NCBI GenBank assembly: GCA_000954095.1
Contig: JYNY01000341.1
Span: 1-39,283, forward strand
Length of the DNA stretch: 39,283 bases
Reading direction: 5' to 3'
Source of the DNA: Candidatus Omnitrophus magneticus
GTDB taxonomy: Bacteria; Omnitrophota; Gorgyraeia; Tantalellales; Tantalellaceae
Position 1 is the first letter of the stretch. Each line of letters starts with the position of its first letter. The notes under the pieces are model-generated. The model did no database searches. It was given only the letters and a program-made list of their open reading frames with translations, and was not told the origin of the DNA. Shown here in pieces: positions 8,388-17,649 of the stretch. The translations under genes were made by a program, and so were the position numbers.

Positions 8388-8425
8388 GCGCAAAAAACAA
8401 AAAATTTTTAAATTTTTTGTTTCGC
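8388..8425. repeat. A/T-tract hairpin in the atpA-atpB spacer
   Basis: A perfect 13-bp stem: AAACAAAAAATTT (8395-8407) and AAATTTTTTGTTT (8410-8422), loop TT, bordered by GCGC and CGC. It sits in the 139-base spacer before atpB and has the same design as the hairpin at 12784-12812. It may be an mRNA processing or stability element within the operon. Confidence 0.55.
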
Positions 8426-8447
8426 ATCGAACCTCTTTCTCAAAGCA

Positions 8448-10166
8448 TTATCCCGCGATGCTACCCGCTATTATTTTTTCCTGTTTTTTAAACGCTTCTG
8501 TCTGCCACTCTTTATAATTCCAATCTATAAAATTATGCCTTAATTCATAAAAAAATTTTCGCGCGTCATCTTTTGAAGAAAAAGAAAATCGTTTTTTCAA
8601 AATTTTACAAACAACATTAAAAACATATTCCTGCCGTTCTTTTATCGTTGCCGCGTCCACGTCATCAAAACCATTTTGCTGTAAATACACGTTATCTAAA
8701 AATTCTGCTTTTAAATAAACAACATAATCCTCAACTGTTGTCCCTTCCTCGCCCACAACCTTCATCATTTGGTTTACTTCCGCGCCTTTAAATAATATTT
8801 CCTTCGCTAGTTTTACGTTTTCTTCCGCGATAAAACTTTTATATTTACTCCAGCTTTCCAACGGGTCTATTGATGGAAATTTTCGCGCGTCAGATCTCGC
8901 CCGCGAAAGCCCGTGAAACGCGCCAACGACTTTAAGAGTACCCTGTGTAACCGGCTCTTCAAAATTGCCTCCGGCAGGGCTGACGGTTCCTCCGATTGTA
9001 AGGCTCCCGACTTCACCGTCTTTAAGCCTTACTAATCCGGCTCTTTCATAAAAACTCGCAATCCTTGATTCTAAATACGCGGGATACGCTTCTTCTCCGG
9101 GAATTTCTTCGAGCCTGCCTGAAATTTCACGCATTGCCTGCGCCCATCTTGACGTTGAATCCGCCAAAAGAAGAACGTTGAGTCCCATTTGACGATAATA
9201 TTCCGCGAGAGTTGCCGCGGTATACACAGAAGACTCACGCGCGCTAACCGGCATAGATGACGTGTTACAAATTATAATTGTCCGTTCCATTAAGGTTCTG
9301 CCGGTACGCGGATCTTTCAAGAACGGAAACTCGGTAAGCGTTTCAACGACTTCTCCGGCGCGTTCTCCGCACGCGGCAATAATAACAATATCAACTTCAG
9401 CGTGCCTGCTCGTAATCTGCTGCATAACTGTTTTGCCCGCGCCGAAAGGCCCGGGAATACAATAGGTTCCGCCTTTAGCAACAGGGAAAAATGTATCAAT
9501 AACTCTTATTCTCGTTACTAACGCGTCACTCGGTTTTAATTTTTCTTTATATGCTGTTATGGGATATTTTACAGGCCAATCAAAACTCATCGTAAGCGAT
9601 ATTTCTTTCCCGTCCTGCCCTTTAATTACCGCTATTTCCTCTTTAACCGCGTATCTTCCTTTTGCGGAAATTTTTTTTATTTCATATTCTTCCGTAAAAT
9701 TAAACGGTACCATTATTTTATGTTTAAAAATTCCCTCCGGAACAAAACCTAAAACATCTCCGCGGGAAACAATTTCGCCTGTTTTTTTTAACGGCGTAAA
9801 TTCCCATATTTTTTCCATAGCAAGAGGTGCTATTTCTTCGCCTATAGGCAAAAAAATGCCGAATGCTTTTGCCATTTCCGGTAAAGGATTCTGCAAGCCG
9901 TCATATATCTGCGACAATATCCCAGGTCCAAGCCTTACTGACAGCATTTTGCCAGAATACTCTATACCGTCTCCCGCCTTTATCCCTTTTGTATTCTCAA
10001 ATACCTGCATATACGCGGTATTATTTTTAATTTTTATAACTTCTGCTTTTAATCGTTTTCCATCTTTTATAATATGCGCGACCTCATTCTGCATAATATC
10101 CCCGGCAAAATCTCCCGCGACCATATTACCGGTTACCGACAAAACTTTTCCCTTAATTTCACTCAT
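8448..10166 (-). CDS. atpA: V-type ATPase subunit A (catalytic)
   Basis: 572 residues, the usual length. It binds and hydrolyses ATP. The P-loop GPFGAGKT is at residues 239-246, followed by IIAACGERAGEV (catalytic Glu) and LLADSTSRWAQAMREISGRL. The non-homologous insertion typical of A subunits lies between residues 110 and 200. The ATG at 10166 follows GAGGT and overlaps the stop of the DUF2764 gene by eight bases. Confidence 0.95.
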   Translation of the reverse strand: MSEIKGKVLSVTGNMVAGDFAGDIMQNEVAHIIKDGKRLKAEVIKIKNNTAYMQVFENTKGIKAGDGIEYSGKMLSVRLGPGILSQIYDGLQNPLPEMAKAFGIFLPIGEEIAPLAMEKIWEFTPLKKTGEIVSRGDVLGFVPEGIFKHKIMVPFNFTEEYEIKKISAKGRYAVKEEIAVIKGQDGKEISLTMSFDWPVKYPITAYKEKLKPSDALVTRIRVIDTFFPVAKGGTYCIPGPFGAGKTVMQQITSRHAEVDIVIIAACGERAGEVVETLTEFPFLKDPRTGRTLMERTIIICNTSSMPVSARESSVYTAATLAEYYRQMGLNVLLLADSTSRWAQAMREISGRLEEIPGEEAYPAYLESRIASFYERAGLVRLKDGEVGSLTIGGTVSPAGGNFEEPVTQGTLKVVGAFHGLSRARSDARKFPSIDPLESWSKYKSFIAEENVKLAKEILFKGAEVNQMMKVVGEEGTTVEDYVVYLKAEFLDNVYLQQNGFDDVDAATIKERQEYVFNVVCKILKKRFSFSSKDDARKFFYELRHNFIDWNYKEWQTEAFKKQEKIIAGSIAG

Positions 10167-10668
10167 AATTTACCTCACAAGCATTTTCAAATTTTTCTTT
10201 TCCTTTTTTTTCATCGAATCCCGCTAATCGCGCCTGTATCCTCAATTTTAAAAAATATAAAAGAATCCGGTTAAAATCAAAAATATATTTATATTCTTCC
10301 CCTTCCAAAAAATCCCACCGTATTTTTTCTATGGCTTTTTCTCTAAGAAAGGGGTTCTTCTCTTCTAAGGCATTTTTTAAATCATCCTTTTGCGCGCTAA
10401 AAAGCCGCGCGCCTTTAGTCGTTCGAAACTCAAAGATACTATCTTGTATTTCTCTATTAAATTCCAACCACGCGCGAAAAAAACTACTATCCTTTTTTAA
10501 ATTTTTCGGATCGTCTCCGCTTGCCGCGGAATCTATAAGAAAGGTGTACTCTTTTTGGGACAAATCTTTTTCACATTCTCTAAAAAAATCTTTTATTGTA
10601 ATTTGCGGAACCGAGTCAAACTGAAGATACGGCAGGCTGGCGATAAGATAATAATACTTATCAGGCAT
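10159..10668 (-). CDS. DUF2764 protein of the V-ATPase operon
   Basis: 169 residues from the ATG at 10668 (MPDKYYYLIASLPYLQFDS). AAGGTG lies at a good distance; a GTG at 10677 is an alternative. The KYYYLIASLP start matches DUF2764 proteins, which in Chlamydiae, spirochaetes and Bacteroidetes sit between the E and A subunit genes, as here. Its role is unproven. Because C and F subunit genes are absent from this operon, it may act in the stalk or in assembly (inference). It is helical, charged and soluble. It overlaps atpE by eight bases and atpA by eight bases. Confidence 0.8.
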   Translation of the reverse strand: MPDKYYYLIASLPYLQFDSVPQITIKDFFRECEKDLSQKEYTFLIDSAASGDDPKNLKKDSSFFRAWLEFNREIQDSIFEFRTTKGARLFSAQKDDLKNALEEKNPFLREKAIEKIRWDFLEGEEYKYIFDFNRILLYFLKLRIQARLAGFDEKKGKEKFENACEVNYE

Positions 10669-11275
10669 TATCAACACCTTTTTCTAAAATTTCTTTTATT
10701 TTTTTATTCATATAAAACATCAAAGTCTCGCTAATCGCTTCATCTGAAAAATCATAATATAAATTTGTACCTTTTTCTCCGATACGAAACCCTTTATGAA
10801 GCGAGGGCGCTGTCTTAATTGTAACACCTTGTTTTAATTCTTTCTGTAGCGCGTTTTCAAAAATACCGCGTAAAGAAGCTTTATCTTGCTCATTTAATAA
10901 AATTTCAAGATCAAAATTTTTTTCTTTGCCGCACTGTATAACCATTTTCAAAATAATTTCTTTTAAAATTTCCGGGTTAAAAATCGTAGCCACTTCTTGT
11001 TTTATAATATTATCAAACATTGCTATTATCCGCGTTTTTAAAGCAATTAAAGAATCTCTTGCCGCTTGCTTTATAGCTGTTTCGCCTGTCTCTTTTACTC
11101 TGGCCGATTCTTTTTGCGCGATGGCTATGATGTTTTTACTTTTTTCTTCCGCGGAAAGAATTATTTCTTTCGCCGCTCTTTCCGCGTTCTTTATTATTTC
11201 TCCAGCCTGTTTTTCCGCTTCTTCAACTCCGGAACGTTTTATCTTTTCTATTATTCCCGCTAATTCTATTGTCAT
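10661..11275 (-). CDS. atpE: V-type ATPase subunit E (peripheral stalk)
   Basis: 204 residues from the ATG at 11275 (MTIELAGIIEKIKRSGVEEA). AGGAGGAGAG lies directly before it. An ATG five codons further up, at 11290, has no ribosome site. The N-terminal half is one long Ala/Glu/Lys helix (GEIIKNAERAAKEIILSAEE), as in the stator stalk; the C-terminal half is the globular domain that grips the head. It is the first gene of the ATPase operon, 49 bases after pyrE on the same strand, so read-through from the pyr genes is possible. Confidence 0.88.
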   Translation of the reverse strand: MTIELAGIIEKIKRSGVEEAEKQAGEIIKNAERAAKEIILSAEEKSKNIIAIAQKESARVKETGETAIKQAARDSLIALKTRIIAMFDNIIKQEVATIFNPEILKEIILKMVIQCGKEKNFDLEILLNEQDKASLRGIFENALQKELKQGVTIKTAPSLHKGFRIGEKGTNLYYDFSDEAISETLMFYMNKKIKEILEKGVDNA

Positions 11276-11339
11276 CTCTCCTCCTGCCATAACAAAAAAA
11301 CCATCGCCTTTTTACAAAAAACAGCACTCTATCTAAGGT

Positions 11340-11921
11340 TTACACAATCATCCGCGAGCCGGGTTTTACTATAGGAATGCCTTCTTTACACAAGGGACAA
11401 TCCGTTTCTTTATAAACCGGTATGTTTAATCTTAAAAGGCTGTAAACCCTAATACCCTGCAATTCAACTAATTCAACACTGCGGTCAATTAAACAAGCAA
11501 CACCGACAACACTAATCCCGTCGTCTTTCATGAGCTCTAAAACTTCTTTTATGGATTTGCCTGTTGTTAATACATCTTCCGCTATCAAAACATTACTACC
11601 GGAAGGTAGAACAAATCCTCTTCTTAACGCCATTTTGCCGTCTTTGTCTCTTTCTGAAAAAATAGACCTAGTGCCTAACACCCTTGCCATTTCATACGAA
11701 ATAACAATCCCGCCCATTGCGGGGCCGATAACAATATCTGGTTTTATCATTCCCATCTTATGGGCAAGAAACCTGCATAACCGTTCCGCGATAACAGGGT
11801 CCTGCAAAACTTTCGCGCATTGCAAATAAAAACCTGAATGCAGTCCGCTTGAGAGCTTAAAATGCCCCTGCTGATATGCCTCGCATTGTTTAAAAATATC
11901 AAGTATTTCTTTTTCCTGCAT
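11340..11921 (-). CDS. pyrE: Orotate phosphoribosyltransferase
   Basis: 193 residues. It joins orotate to PRPP to make OMP, the fifth step of UMP synthesis. The PRPP-binding motif NVLIAEDVLTTGKS is at residues 110-123, and GPAMGGIVISYEMA at 67-80 is typical. The C-terminus has two Cys close together (DCPLCKEGIPI), possibly a metal site, as seen in some longer PyrE proteins. The ATG at 11921 follows GAGGAGA. It is the last gene of the pyr cluster. Confidence 0.94.
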   Translation of the reverse strand: MQEKEILDIFKQCEAYQQGHFKLSSGLHSGFYLQCAKVLQDPVIAERLCRFLAHKMGMIKPDIVIGPAMGGIVISYEMARVLGTRSIFSERDKDGKMALRRGFVLPSGSNVLIAEDVLTTGKSIKEVLELMKDDGISVVGVACLIDRSVELVELQGIRVYSLLRLNIPVYKETDCPLCKEGIPIVKPGSRMIV

Positions 11922-12015
11922 ATTGTCTCCTCGTGTTTTTATTTATTATTTTAGAAACTTTTCGCGTAAAAATTTTTTATTGCTTTTTTGTCATCCCTTT
12001 TCTGACAACTGTTTT

Positions 12016-12729
12016 TTACTCGCTCATTTCTTCCAATATGTTTTTTGCCGCGAGAACAGGGTCTTGCGCGCCAATAATGGGCCTGCCGACAACCAAAAAA
12101 TCCGCGCCGTCTTTTATCGCAGACAGTGGTGTCTCCACTCTTTTTTGATCGCCTGCTATCGCTCCTTTTGGCCGTATTCCCGGAGTAACTACCAAAAATT
12201 TTTTACCGCAAACCTCTTTAATGTCTAAAATTTCTTGGCTTGACGCAACGACTCCGTCTAGCCCTGATCTTTTCGCTGTCACGGCAAATTCTCTCACCTT
12301 TGTTTTTACATCGCTCTTTATGCCGAGTGCCGCTAAATCTTCTTGAGCCATACTCGTAAGAACCGTAACGCCCAGTAAAATAGGCGCTTTTATTCCTTTC
12401 TTAGCGCAAAAATCTTTCACTCCAAAAACCGCCTCCTGTAACATTTTTTCTCCGCCCAAACAATGAAAATTAATCATAAACACTTCTTTTTTTACCGCGG
12501 CTATCGCGGCGTTTTTCACAGTATTCGGAATATCATGGAACTTTAAATCCAAAAAAACTTTTTTTCTCCTATGCCGAAGTTCTTGTAAAATCTCTTCTCC
12601 AAACTCAACAAAAGGCGCTATTCCAACTTTAAAAATATCCACAACAGGGGAAAGAGTTTCTATTAATTTCAGACACGTTTCTTTTGTGTCCACATCAAGA
12701 GCAACTATTAATCTTTCTTTCGATTCCAT
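12016..12729 (-). CDS. pyrF: Orotidine 5'-phosphate decarboxylase
   Basis: 237 residues. It decarboxylates OMP to UMP. The catalytic motif DLKFHDIPNT (residues 61-70; D61, K63, D66) is intact, with ALDVD at the start and VTPGIRPKGA and VVGRPI near the end, forming the phosphate site. The ATG at 12729 follows AGAGGAAAA. It lies between pyrD and pyrE. Confidence 0.96.
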   Translation of the reverse strand: MESKERLIVALDVDTKETCLKLIETLSPVVDIFKVGIAPFVEFGEEILQELRHRRKKVFLDLKFHDIPNTVKNAAIAAVKKEVFMINFHCLGGEKMLQEAVFGVKDFCAKKGIKAPILLGVTVLTSMAQEDLAALGIKSDVKTKVREFAVTAKRSGLDGVVASSQEILDIKEVCGKKFLVVTPGIRPKGAIAGDQKRVETPLSAIKDGADFLVVGRPIIGAQDPVLAAKNILEEMSE

Positions 12730-12780
12730 GGTTTTCCTCTTTTTCCAAAGAGTCTTATCGTTATGTTTTTTCGGCTCGCG

Positions 12781-12815
12781 CGAAAATAAAAAAATTTTAA
12801 ATTTTTTTATTTCGC
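12781..12815. repeat. A/T-tract hairpin at the pyrD-pyrF junction
   Basis: A perfect 13-bp stem: AAATAAAAAAATT (12784-12796) and AATTTTTTTATTT (12800-12812), extended by CG pairs. GGCTC and GAGCC stand further out on either side. The pyrD stop codon lies within it. There is no clear T-run beyond the outer stem, so it looks more like an mRNA 3'-end or stability element than a plain terminator. It is similar to the hairpin at 8388. Confidence 0.55.
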
Positions 12816-13742
12816 AAGAGAGCCCACATCCAAACGGCCAATTAACTCTTCGCTTTTCTTTATTTTTTTGCGATCTAAATAATCGCCAAATTCCTTTAAA
12901 ATTCTGCCATACGCGCCCGGGTCCACAAAATTCACGGTTCCAATCTGAACAGCTCTCGCACCCGCGATCATAAACTCGGCAACATCAATCCCTGTCATTA
13001 TCCCGCCAATCCCGATAACAGGAATCTTCACACTTTTATAAACATCCCAAACAGCTTTTAATGCCATAGGTTTTATCGCGGGGCCGCTTAAACCACCGGA
13101 AATATTCCCAATTAACGGCTTAAATGTTTCAGCATCTATCGCCATCGCGGGATAAGTATTAACCAAGGCAACTGCTTGTGCTCCGGCTGTTTCCACGCTT
13201 TTCGCTATTTCACGTATATCGCTAACCATTGGCGTTAGTTTAGCAATTAGCGGAACCCGTGCTATTTTTTTAATTGCTGAAACTATTTCCGCGCTAGCCT
13301 CTGGATCCTGCGCAAAAAGACTATACTTAGTATTCGCGTGCGCCACGTTCGGACAAGATAAATTAATTTCTATCGCGTCCGGCACGCAATGCGCCAAAAG
13401 AAAAGTAACGCACTCAGAAAATTCTTCTTTATTCTTACCCGCGACACTTACAACAATTCTAGTTCCTGTTGCCTTTAAAAAAGGAAACACTTCTTTTACA
13501 AACCACTCGACACCTTTATTTTCAAGGCCTATCGAATTAATAAGCCCGCTTGAACTCTCCACAATACGCGGCAAAGGATTGCCTTTTCTTTCATGAACGG
13601 TAATTGTTTTCGGTAAAATCGCTCCGACTTGCCGCAAGTCCACAAAATCCTGAAATTCTTTTCCGTTACCAAAAGTGCCGGACGCTGTCCAAATCGGATT
13701 ATTAAATTTAACCCCAAATATTTCTATTGCTAAATCCTGCAT
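12807..13742 (-). CDS. pyrD: Dihydroorotate dehydrogenase, catalytic subunit (class 1B)
   Basis: 311 residues from the ATG at 13742 (MQDLAIEIFGVKFNNP), where family members start. The frame is open to a GTG at 13823 that would add 27 Lys-rich residues and overlap pyrK. It oxidises dihydroorotate to orotate with FMN. EINLSCPN carries the Cys region of class 1 enzymes, and PVIGIGGIMTG and AGARAVQIGT are FMN-phosphate loops. It works with PyrK just upstream to pass electrons to NAD+. Confidence 0.92.
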   Translation of the reverse strand: MQDLAIEIFGVKFNNPIWTASGTFGNGKEFQDFVDLRQVGAILPKTITVHERKGNPLPRIVESSSGLINSIGLENKGVEWFVKEVFPFLKATGTRIVVSVAGKNKEEFSECVTFLLAHCVPDAIEINLSCPNVAHANTKYSLFAQDPEASAEIVSAIKKIARVPLIAKLTPMVSDIREIAKSVETAGAQAVALVNTYPAMAIDAETFKPLIGNISGGLSGPAIKPMALKAVWDVYKSVKIPVIGIGGIMTGIDVAEFMIAGARAVQIGTVNFVDPGAYGRILKEFGDYLDRKKIKKSEELIGRLDVGSLAK

Positions 13743-13813
13743 GCTTTTGTCTTTCTTTTTTTTCCGCGAAAAAATCCGGGCTACTTTGTCATGGCGAATT
13801 GCAATTTTTTGGT

Positions 13814-14614
13814 TTATTTCCACAAAATTTCTTTAGCCTCAAAAACCGGCCCATCAGAACAAACCAACTTAATCCCTTGAATTGTTTCTATAGCGCATCC
13901 TCTGCACGCGCCGATTCCGCAAGCCATATATTCATCACAGCTAACCTGTGTTCCCACGTTATGTTTTTCAAGAAGACTACTTACTGCTTTAAGCATTGGT
14001 TTTGGCCCGCAAGAAAAAACCCGGATGTTGTACTTATTTTCTGTATTTTTATTTAAAAATTTTTCAACAAGTTCTGTTACATATCCGCGCGTCCCGCTTG
14101 TTCCGTCTTCTGTCGCGATAAAAACATCATCCGCGATTTTTCTCAAGTTTTCTACAAACACTATCGCGCCTTTTGTTTTCGCGCCGTAAAAAAAAATTAT
14201 TTTTTCTGTTTTCCCGAGCAAAGCCTCCGCTGCCGCGAATAATGGCGCAATCCCATGCCCTCCGCCGATGAAAAGAATCATATCGCTCGCGTTTACTTCG
14301 AGATTAAAACCATTACCTAAAGGGCCTAGAATAGAAAGCTTCTCCCCCTTTTGTTTTAAAGATAAAAGCCTTGTGCCGGCACCAATCACTTTATATAAAA
14401 AACTAATTCCCCTCGATGTTTTTTTATATAAACCCAACGGCACCCTTAATAGCGGATCATAAGAATTGTCTTGTACCCTGATATTCATAAATTGCCCGGG
14501 ACAAGAAACATCCCGCAACCTGTCAGAAATTATTTCTAAAACAAAATATTCAGAAGCAACTTCTTTGTTTGAAAAAATATACACTTCTTCATCTGTTTTT
14601 TTTATTGTGCACAT
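13814..14614 (-). CDS. pyrK: Dihydroorotate dehydrogenase electron-transfer subunit
   Basis: 266 residues. It is a ferredoxin-reductase-like flavoprotein that links PyrD to NAD+. The FAD-binding stretch DPLLRVPLGLY, the NAD-domain loop LFIGGGHGIAPLFA, and the 2Fe-2S ligands in CDEYMACGIGACRGC, with a last Cys in VCSDGP, are all present. The ATG at 14614 has a weak ribosome site. Its stop overlaps the longer pyrD form. The pair identifies the NAD-linked class 1B enzyme. Confidence 0.94.
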   Translation of the reverse strand: MCTIKKTDEEVYIFSNKEVASEYFVLEIISDRLRDVSCPGQFMNIRVQDNSYDPLLRVPLGLYKKTSRGISFLYKVIGAGTRLLSLKQKGEKLSILGPLGNGFNLEVNASDMILFIGGGHGIAPLFAAAEALLGKTEKIIFFYGAKTKGAIVFVENLRKIADDVFIATEDGTSGTRGYVTELVEKFLNKNTENKYNIRVFSCGPKPMLKAVSSLLEKHNVGTQVSCDEYMACGIGACRGCAIETIQGIKLVCSDGPVFEAKEILWK

Positions 14615-14655
14615 CGTCTGTTTTTACCTTATCCCGCAACGTCTTTCATGAACAA

Positions 14656-15939
14656 TTATCGCGCTTTTCCGTCTCTAACCACGGCCCTGCCTCCGACAAA
14701 AACATCTGTAATAACAGACGGCAATTGCCATCCGATAAAAGGACTATTAAAAGATTTAGAACAAATCCCTTGTTTCTCATAAACCCAATCCCGACTAGGA
14801 TCAATAACAACAATATCCGCAATTTTTCCGGGCTTAAGAGAACCCCTGTCATATCCTAAAATACGGCTGGGCGCGATTGTAAATTTTTCAATCAATTCAG
14901 ACCAAGTTAAATATTTTTTTTCAATTAATTCTTTTACGCACAACGAAAACGCTGTTTCTAGCCCAATCATTCCAAAAGGAGCAAAATCAAACTCTTTTTC
15001 TTTTTCGCTTTCAAGATGAGGGGCGTGATCTGTAGCAATAACATCTATTGTTCCATCTTTTAGGCCGTCTTTCAGCGCTTCGATATCTTCTTTTGTTCTT
15101 AATGGCGGATTTACTTTAAAATTTGTATCATAATTTTTCAATTCTTCGTCTGTCAAAGTTAAATGATGCGGGGTAACCTCGGCGGTAACGTTCACACCTC
15201 TTTTTTTGCCGCGCCTTATTGCTTCAACGCTTCGCTTTACGCTGACATGCGCGATATGTAATTTTGCTCCTGTCAATTCCGCGAGCTCTATATCCCTTTC
15301 AACCATGAGGCTTTCCGCCTCTTTTGGAATAGGGTTAAGCCCTAAAACCATTGACCAATATCCTTCATTCATCACTCCATGCTTCGCTAATTCTTGAACT
15401 TCACAATGAGAAATAACCACGAGCCCCACCATTGACGCGTATTCCATGGCTTTACGCATAAGCATCGCATTTTCAACAGAACTCCCGTCATCTGAAATTG
15501 CTACACACCCGGCGTCTTTTAGGTCACGCATCTCTGATAAATATTCTCCTTTACGACCTTTTGTTATTGCCCCTATTGGCAAAACAGCCGCTCTCGCTGA
15601 CGCTTTTGCCTTATCCAAAATAAACCTTACCTGCGCCTGACTATCACATGCCGGCTCTGTGTTCGGCATCGCGCAAACTGTAGTAAAACCACCCTTAATA
15701 GCCGCTTTCGTCCCAGTTTCTATTGTTTCTTTATCTTCAAACCCCGGCTCTCTCAGATGCGTGTGCATATCAATAAAACCCGGCGCGACAATCCTTTCCT
15801 TCGCGTCAAAAATAACTCCATCACTAACAGAAATCTTTCCAATTTTTTCAATTTTTCCATCAACAACTAAAATATCTTCTTTTTTATCCAAAGACTGCGA
15901 TGGGTCAATTATTCTTCCATTCTTAATTAAAATTTTCAT
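14656..15939 (-). CDS. pyrC: Dihydroorotase
   Basis: 427 residues, the multi-domain class I type. It closes carbamoyl aspartate to dihydroorotate. Metal ligands are in DMHTHLREPG (residues 58-67), HCEV and HIAHVS, and the catalytic Asp is in ATDHAPH. The start overlaps the pyrB stop as ATGA, so translation is coupled. All active-site residues I can check are present, so it is probably an active enzyme and not a structural relative. Confidence 0.95.
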   Translation of the reverse strand: MKILIKNGRIIDPSQSLDKKEDILVVDGKIEKIGKISVSDGVIFDAKERIVAPGFIDMHTHLREPGFEDKETIETGTKAAIKGGFTTVCAMPNTEPACDSQAQVRFILDKAKASARAAVLPIGAITKGRKGEYLSEMRDLKDAGCVAISDDGSSVENAMLMRKAMEYASMVGLVVISHCEVQELAKHGVMNEGYWSMVLGLNPIPKEAESLMVERDIELAELTGAKLHIAHVSVKRSVEAIRRGKKRGVNVTAEVTPHHLTLTDEELKNYDTNFKVNPPLRTKEDIEALKDGLKDGTIDVIATDHAPHLESEKEKEFDFAPFGMIGLETAFSLCVKELIEKKYLTWSELIEKFTIAPSRILGYDRGSLKPGKIADIVVIDPSRDWVYEKQGICSKSFNSPFIGWQLPSVITDVFVGGRAVVRDGKAR

Positions 15940-16886
15940 ATTTCTTTGCCTTCTTCGTTTTCTTTCCGTGCCATACTGACCAAAAACAAAACCGCCATCC
16001 TTATCGCAACGCCGTTAATAACTTGGTCTAAAATAACAGAATATTCTCCGTCAGCAACTTCTTGGGAAAGTTCAACCCCTCGATTTATTGGCCCGGGATG
16101 TAAAATTAAAATTTCTTTTTTTGCGAATGTTTTTAACTTTTCTTTATCTATACCAAAGCTTCTAGTATATTCTCGCAGGCTTGGAAAAACTACTTCTTGT
16201 TGCCTTTCAATCTGAATTCTTAAAACATTTACAACATCTGCTGTTTTTAACGCATCTTTTATGCTATAGGTAACGGTTACACCCAATTTTTCTATTTCTT
16301 TAGGAATCATTGTTTTAGGCCCGCAAACCGTAATGCGCGCGCCCAATTTTGTTAAAGCCCAAATATTACTTCTAGCAACTCTTGAATGCGCGATGTCTCC
16401 GATAATACTAACATTTAACCCTGCTAATTTGCCTAATTTTTCACGGATAGTAAAAATATCTAATAACGCCTGTGTCGGATGTTCATGCGCGCCGTCGCCC
16501 GCGTTCACAATCCCAACGTTTGTATTTTTCGCGAGAAAATACGGAGCTCCCGCGCAAGCATGCCTAATAATAATGACATCAACATTCATTGCTTCAATAT
16601 TTTTGATAGTATCTTTAAGTGTCTCTCCCTTTTGAAAACTGGAAGACGCCGCGGCAATATTTAAAATATCGGCATTAAGCCTTTTAGCGGCTAGTTCAAA
16701 AGATATTCGGGTTCTTGTGGAAGGCTCACAAAATAAATTTACTATGGTTTTCCCTCTTAAGGTGGGGACTTTCGGAATGGCTCTGGTTAAAACTTCTTTA
16801 AACCCTTCTGCCTGTTCCAATATTAATAAAATTTCTTCTTTCGTTAATTCTTCTATTCCTAATAAATGTCTGTGTTCCCATTTCAT
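15936..16886 (-). CDS. pyrB: Aspartate carbamoyltransferase, catalytic chain
   Basis: 316 residues. It joins carbamoyl phosphate and aspartate, the first committed pyrimidine step. The carbamoyl-phosphate loop EPSTRTRISFE is at residues 54-64, then HPTQALLDIFT and ILHPGPINRGVE. No pyrI regulatory chain is nearby, as in other class B/C enzymes. The gene follows pyrR by 59 bases. Confidence 0.96.
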   Translation of the reverse strand: MKWEHRHLLGIEELTKEEILLILEQAEGFKEVLTRAIPKVPTLRGKTIVNLFCEPSTRTRISFELAAKRLNADILNIAAASSSFQKGETLKDTIKNIEAMNVDVIIIRHACAGAPYFLAKNTNVGIVNAGDGAHEHPTQALLDIFTIREKLGKLAGLNVSIIGDIAHSRVARSNIWALTKLGARITVCGPKTMIPKEIEKLGVTVTYSIKDALKTADVVNVLRIQIERQQEVVFPSLREYTRSFGIDKEKLKTFAKKEILILHPGPINRGVELSQEVADGEYSVILDQVINGVAIRMAVLFLVSMARKENEEGKEI

Positions 16887-16945
16887 TGTTTAAAAGTTCC
16901 TTTGTCTTGACGGTATCAACAAAAACTTCTACTTGCTGAAACAAA

Positions 16946-17551
16946 TCACGTTGCCGTAGCCTCTGAAATAAGCATAACAGCATCTTCTCTCTTATCGCTT
17001 TCTTTTAGGTGAACTTCGATTTGATCTGTTTTTTTTGTTATAATATTTTTGCCGGAAAAATCCGGACGTATTGGTATTTCTCTATGCCCTCTATCAATCA
17101 AAACCGCAAGCTGTATGCCTCTTGGTCTTCCAAAATCAATAATCTCGTCCAACGCGCATCTTATAGTTCTTCCTGTAAAAAAAACATCATCAACTAAAAT
17201 AACAATTTTTTCTGTTATATCAAAACTTATTTCTGTGGAACGAAGCACCGGTTGCTCAGCAACTTCTGTTAAATCATCTCTATAAAGAGTTATATCCATC
17301 GCTCCCACTGGAATTTCTTTTTTTTGTTTTTTTGATATTATCCCCTCAAGCCTTTTCGCCAAAAACTCGCCCCTTGTCTTTATTCCTATTACCACCAATT
17401 GTTTTTCTGTCTTATTATGCTCAATTATTTCGTCCGCCATACGTTGCAAGGCCAGCTCTATTTCTTTCGCGTTGCAAATTTTTACTGCTTTCTTTTTTTT
17501 ATTTTCTTGACCTCTCGCTAGGGGATTATTTTGCTTCTTTTTTATAGCCAT
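16946..17551 (-). CDS. pyrR: Pyrimidine regulator / uracil phosphoribosyltransferase PyrR
   Basis: 201 residues from the ATG at 17551 (MAIKKKQNNP), chosen because GGAG lies six bases upstream. A TTG nine codons earlier is possible. The PRPP motif is VILVDDVFFTGRT, and VAVLIDRGHREIPI follows, as in PyrR. PyrR binds pyr mRNA in response to UMP in Firmicutes and can also act as a uracil phosphoribosyltransferase. The N-terminus carries about 25 extra Lys-rich residues compared with usual PyrR (about 180). I found no classic PyrR binding loop in the 98 bases upstream, so its regulatory role here is open. It heads the pyr cluster. Confidence 0.9.
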   Translation of the reverse strand: MAIKKKQNNPLARGQENKKKKAVKICNAKEIELALQRMADEIIEHNKTEKQLVVIGIKTRGEFLAKRLEGIISKKQKKEIPVGAMDITLYRDDLTEVAEQPVLRSTEISFDITEKIVILVDDVFFTGRTIRCALDEIIDFGRPRGIQLAVLIDRGHREIPIRPDFSGKNIITKKTDQIEVHLKESDKREDAVMLISEATAT

Positions 17552-17649
17552 ACCTTTCTCCATCCGATTATTTATCAAACGCTTACAACGTTTTTTCGCG
17601 CGGAATCAATCTCTTCCCCCACCCTTACTGGCAGGATTTGCCCACTAAA

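Noticed and set aside
9559-10227. 222-residue plus-strand ORF opposite atpA
   Set aside because: It is antisense to a complete, conserved ATPase gene, has no family features, and its residue pattern mirrors atpA codon bias.
17552-17649. PyrR attenuator upstream of pyrR
   Set aside because: The expected UCC-GAGAGG loop and a terminator with T-run are not visible in the spacer.
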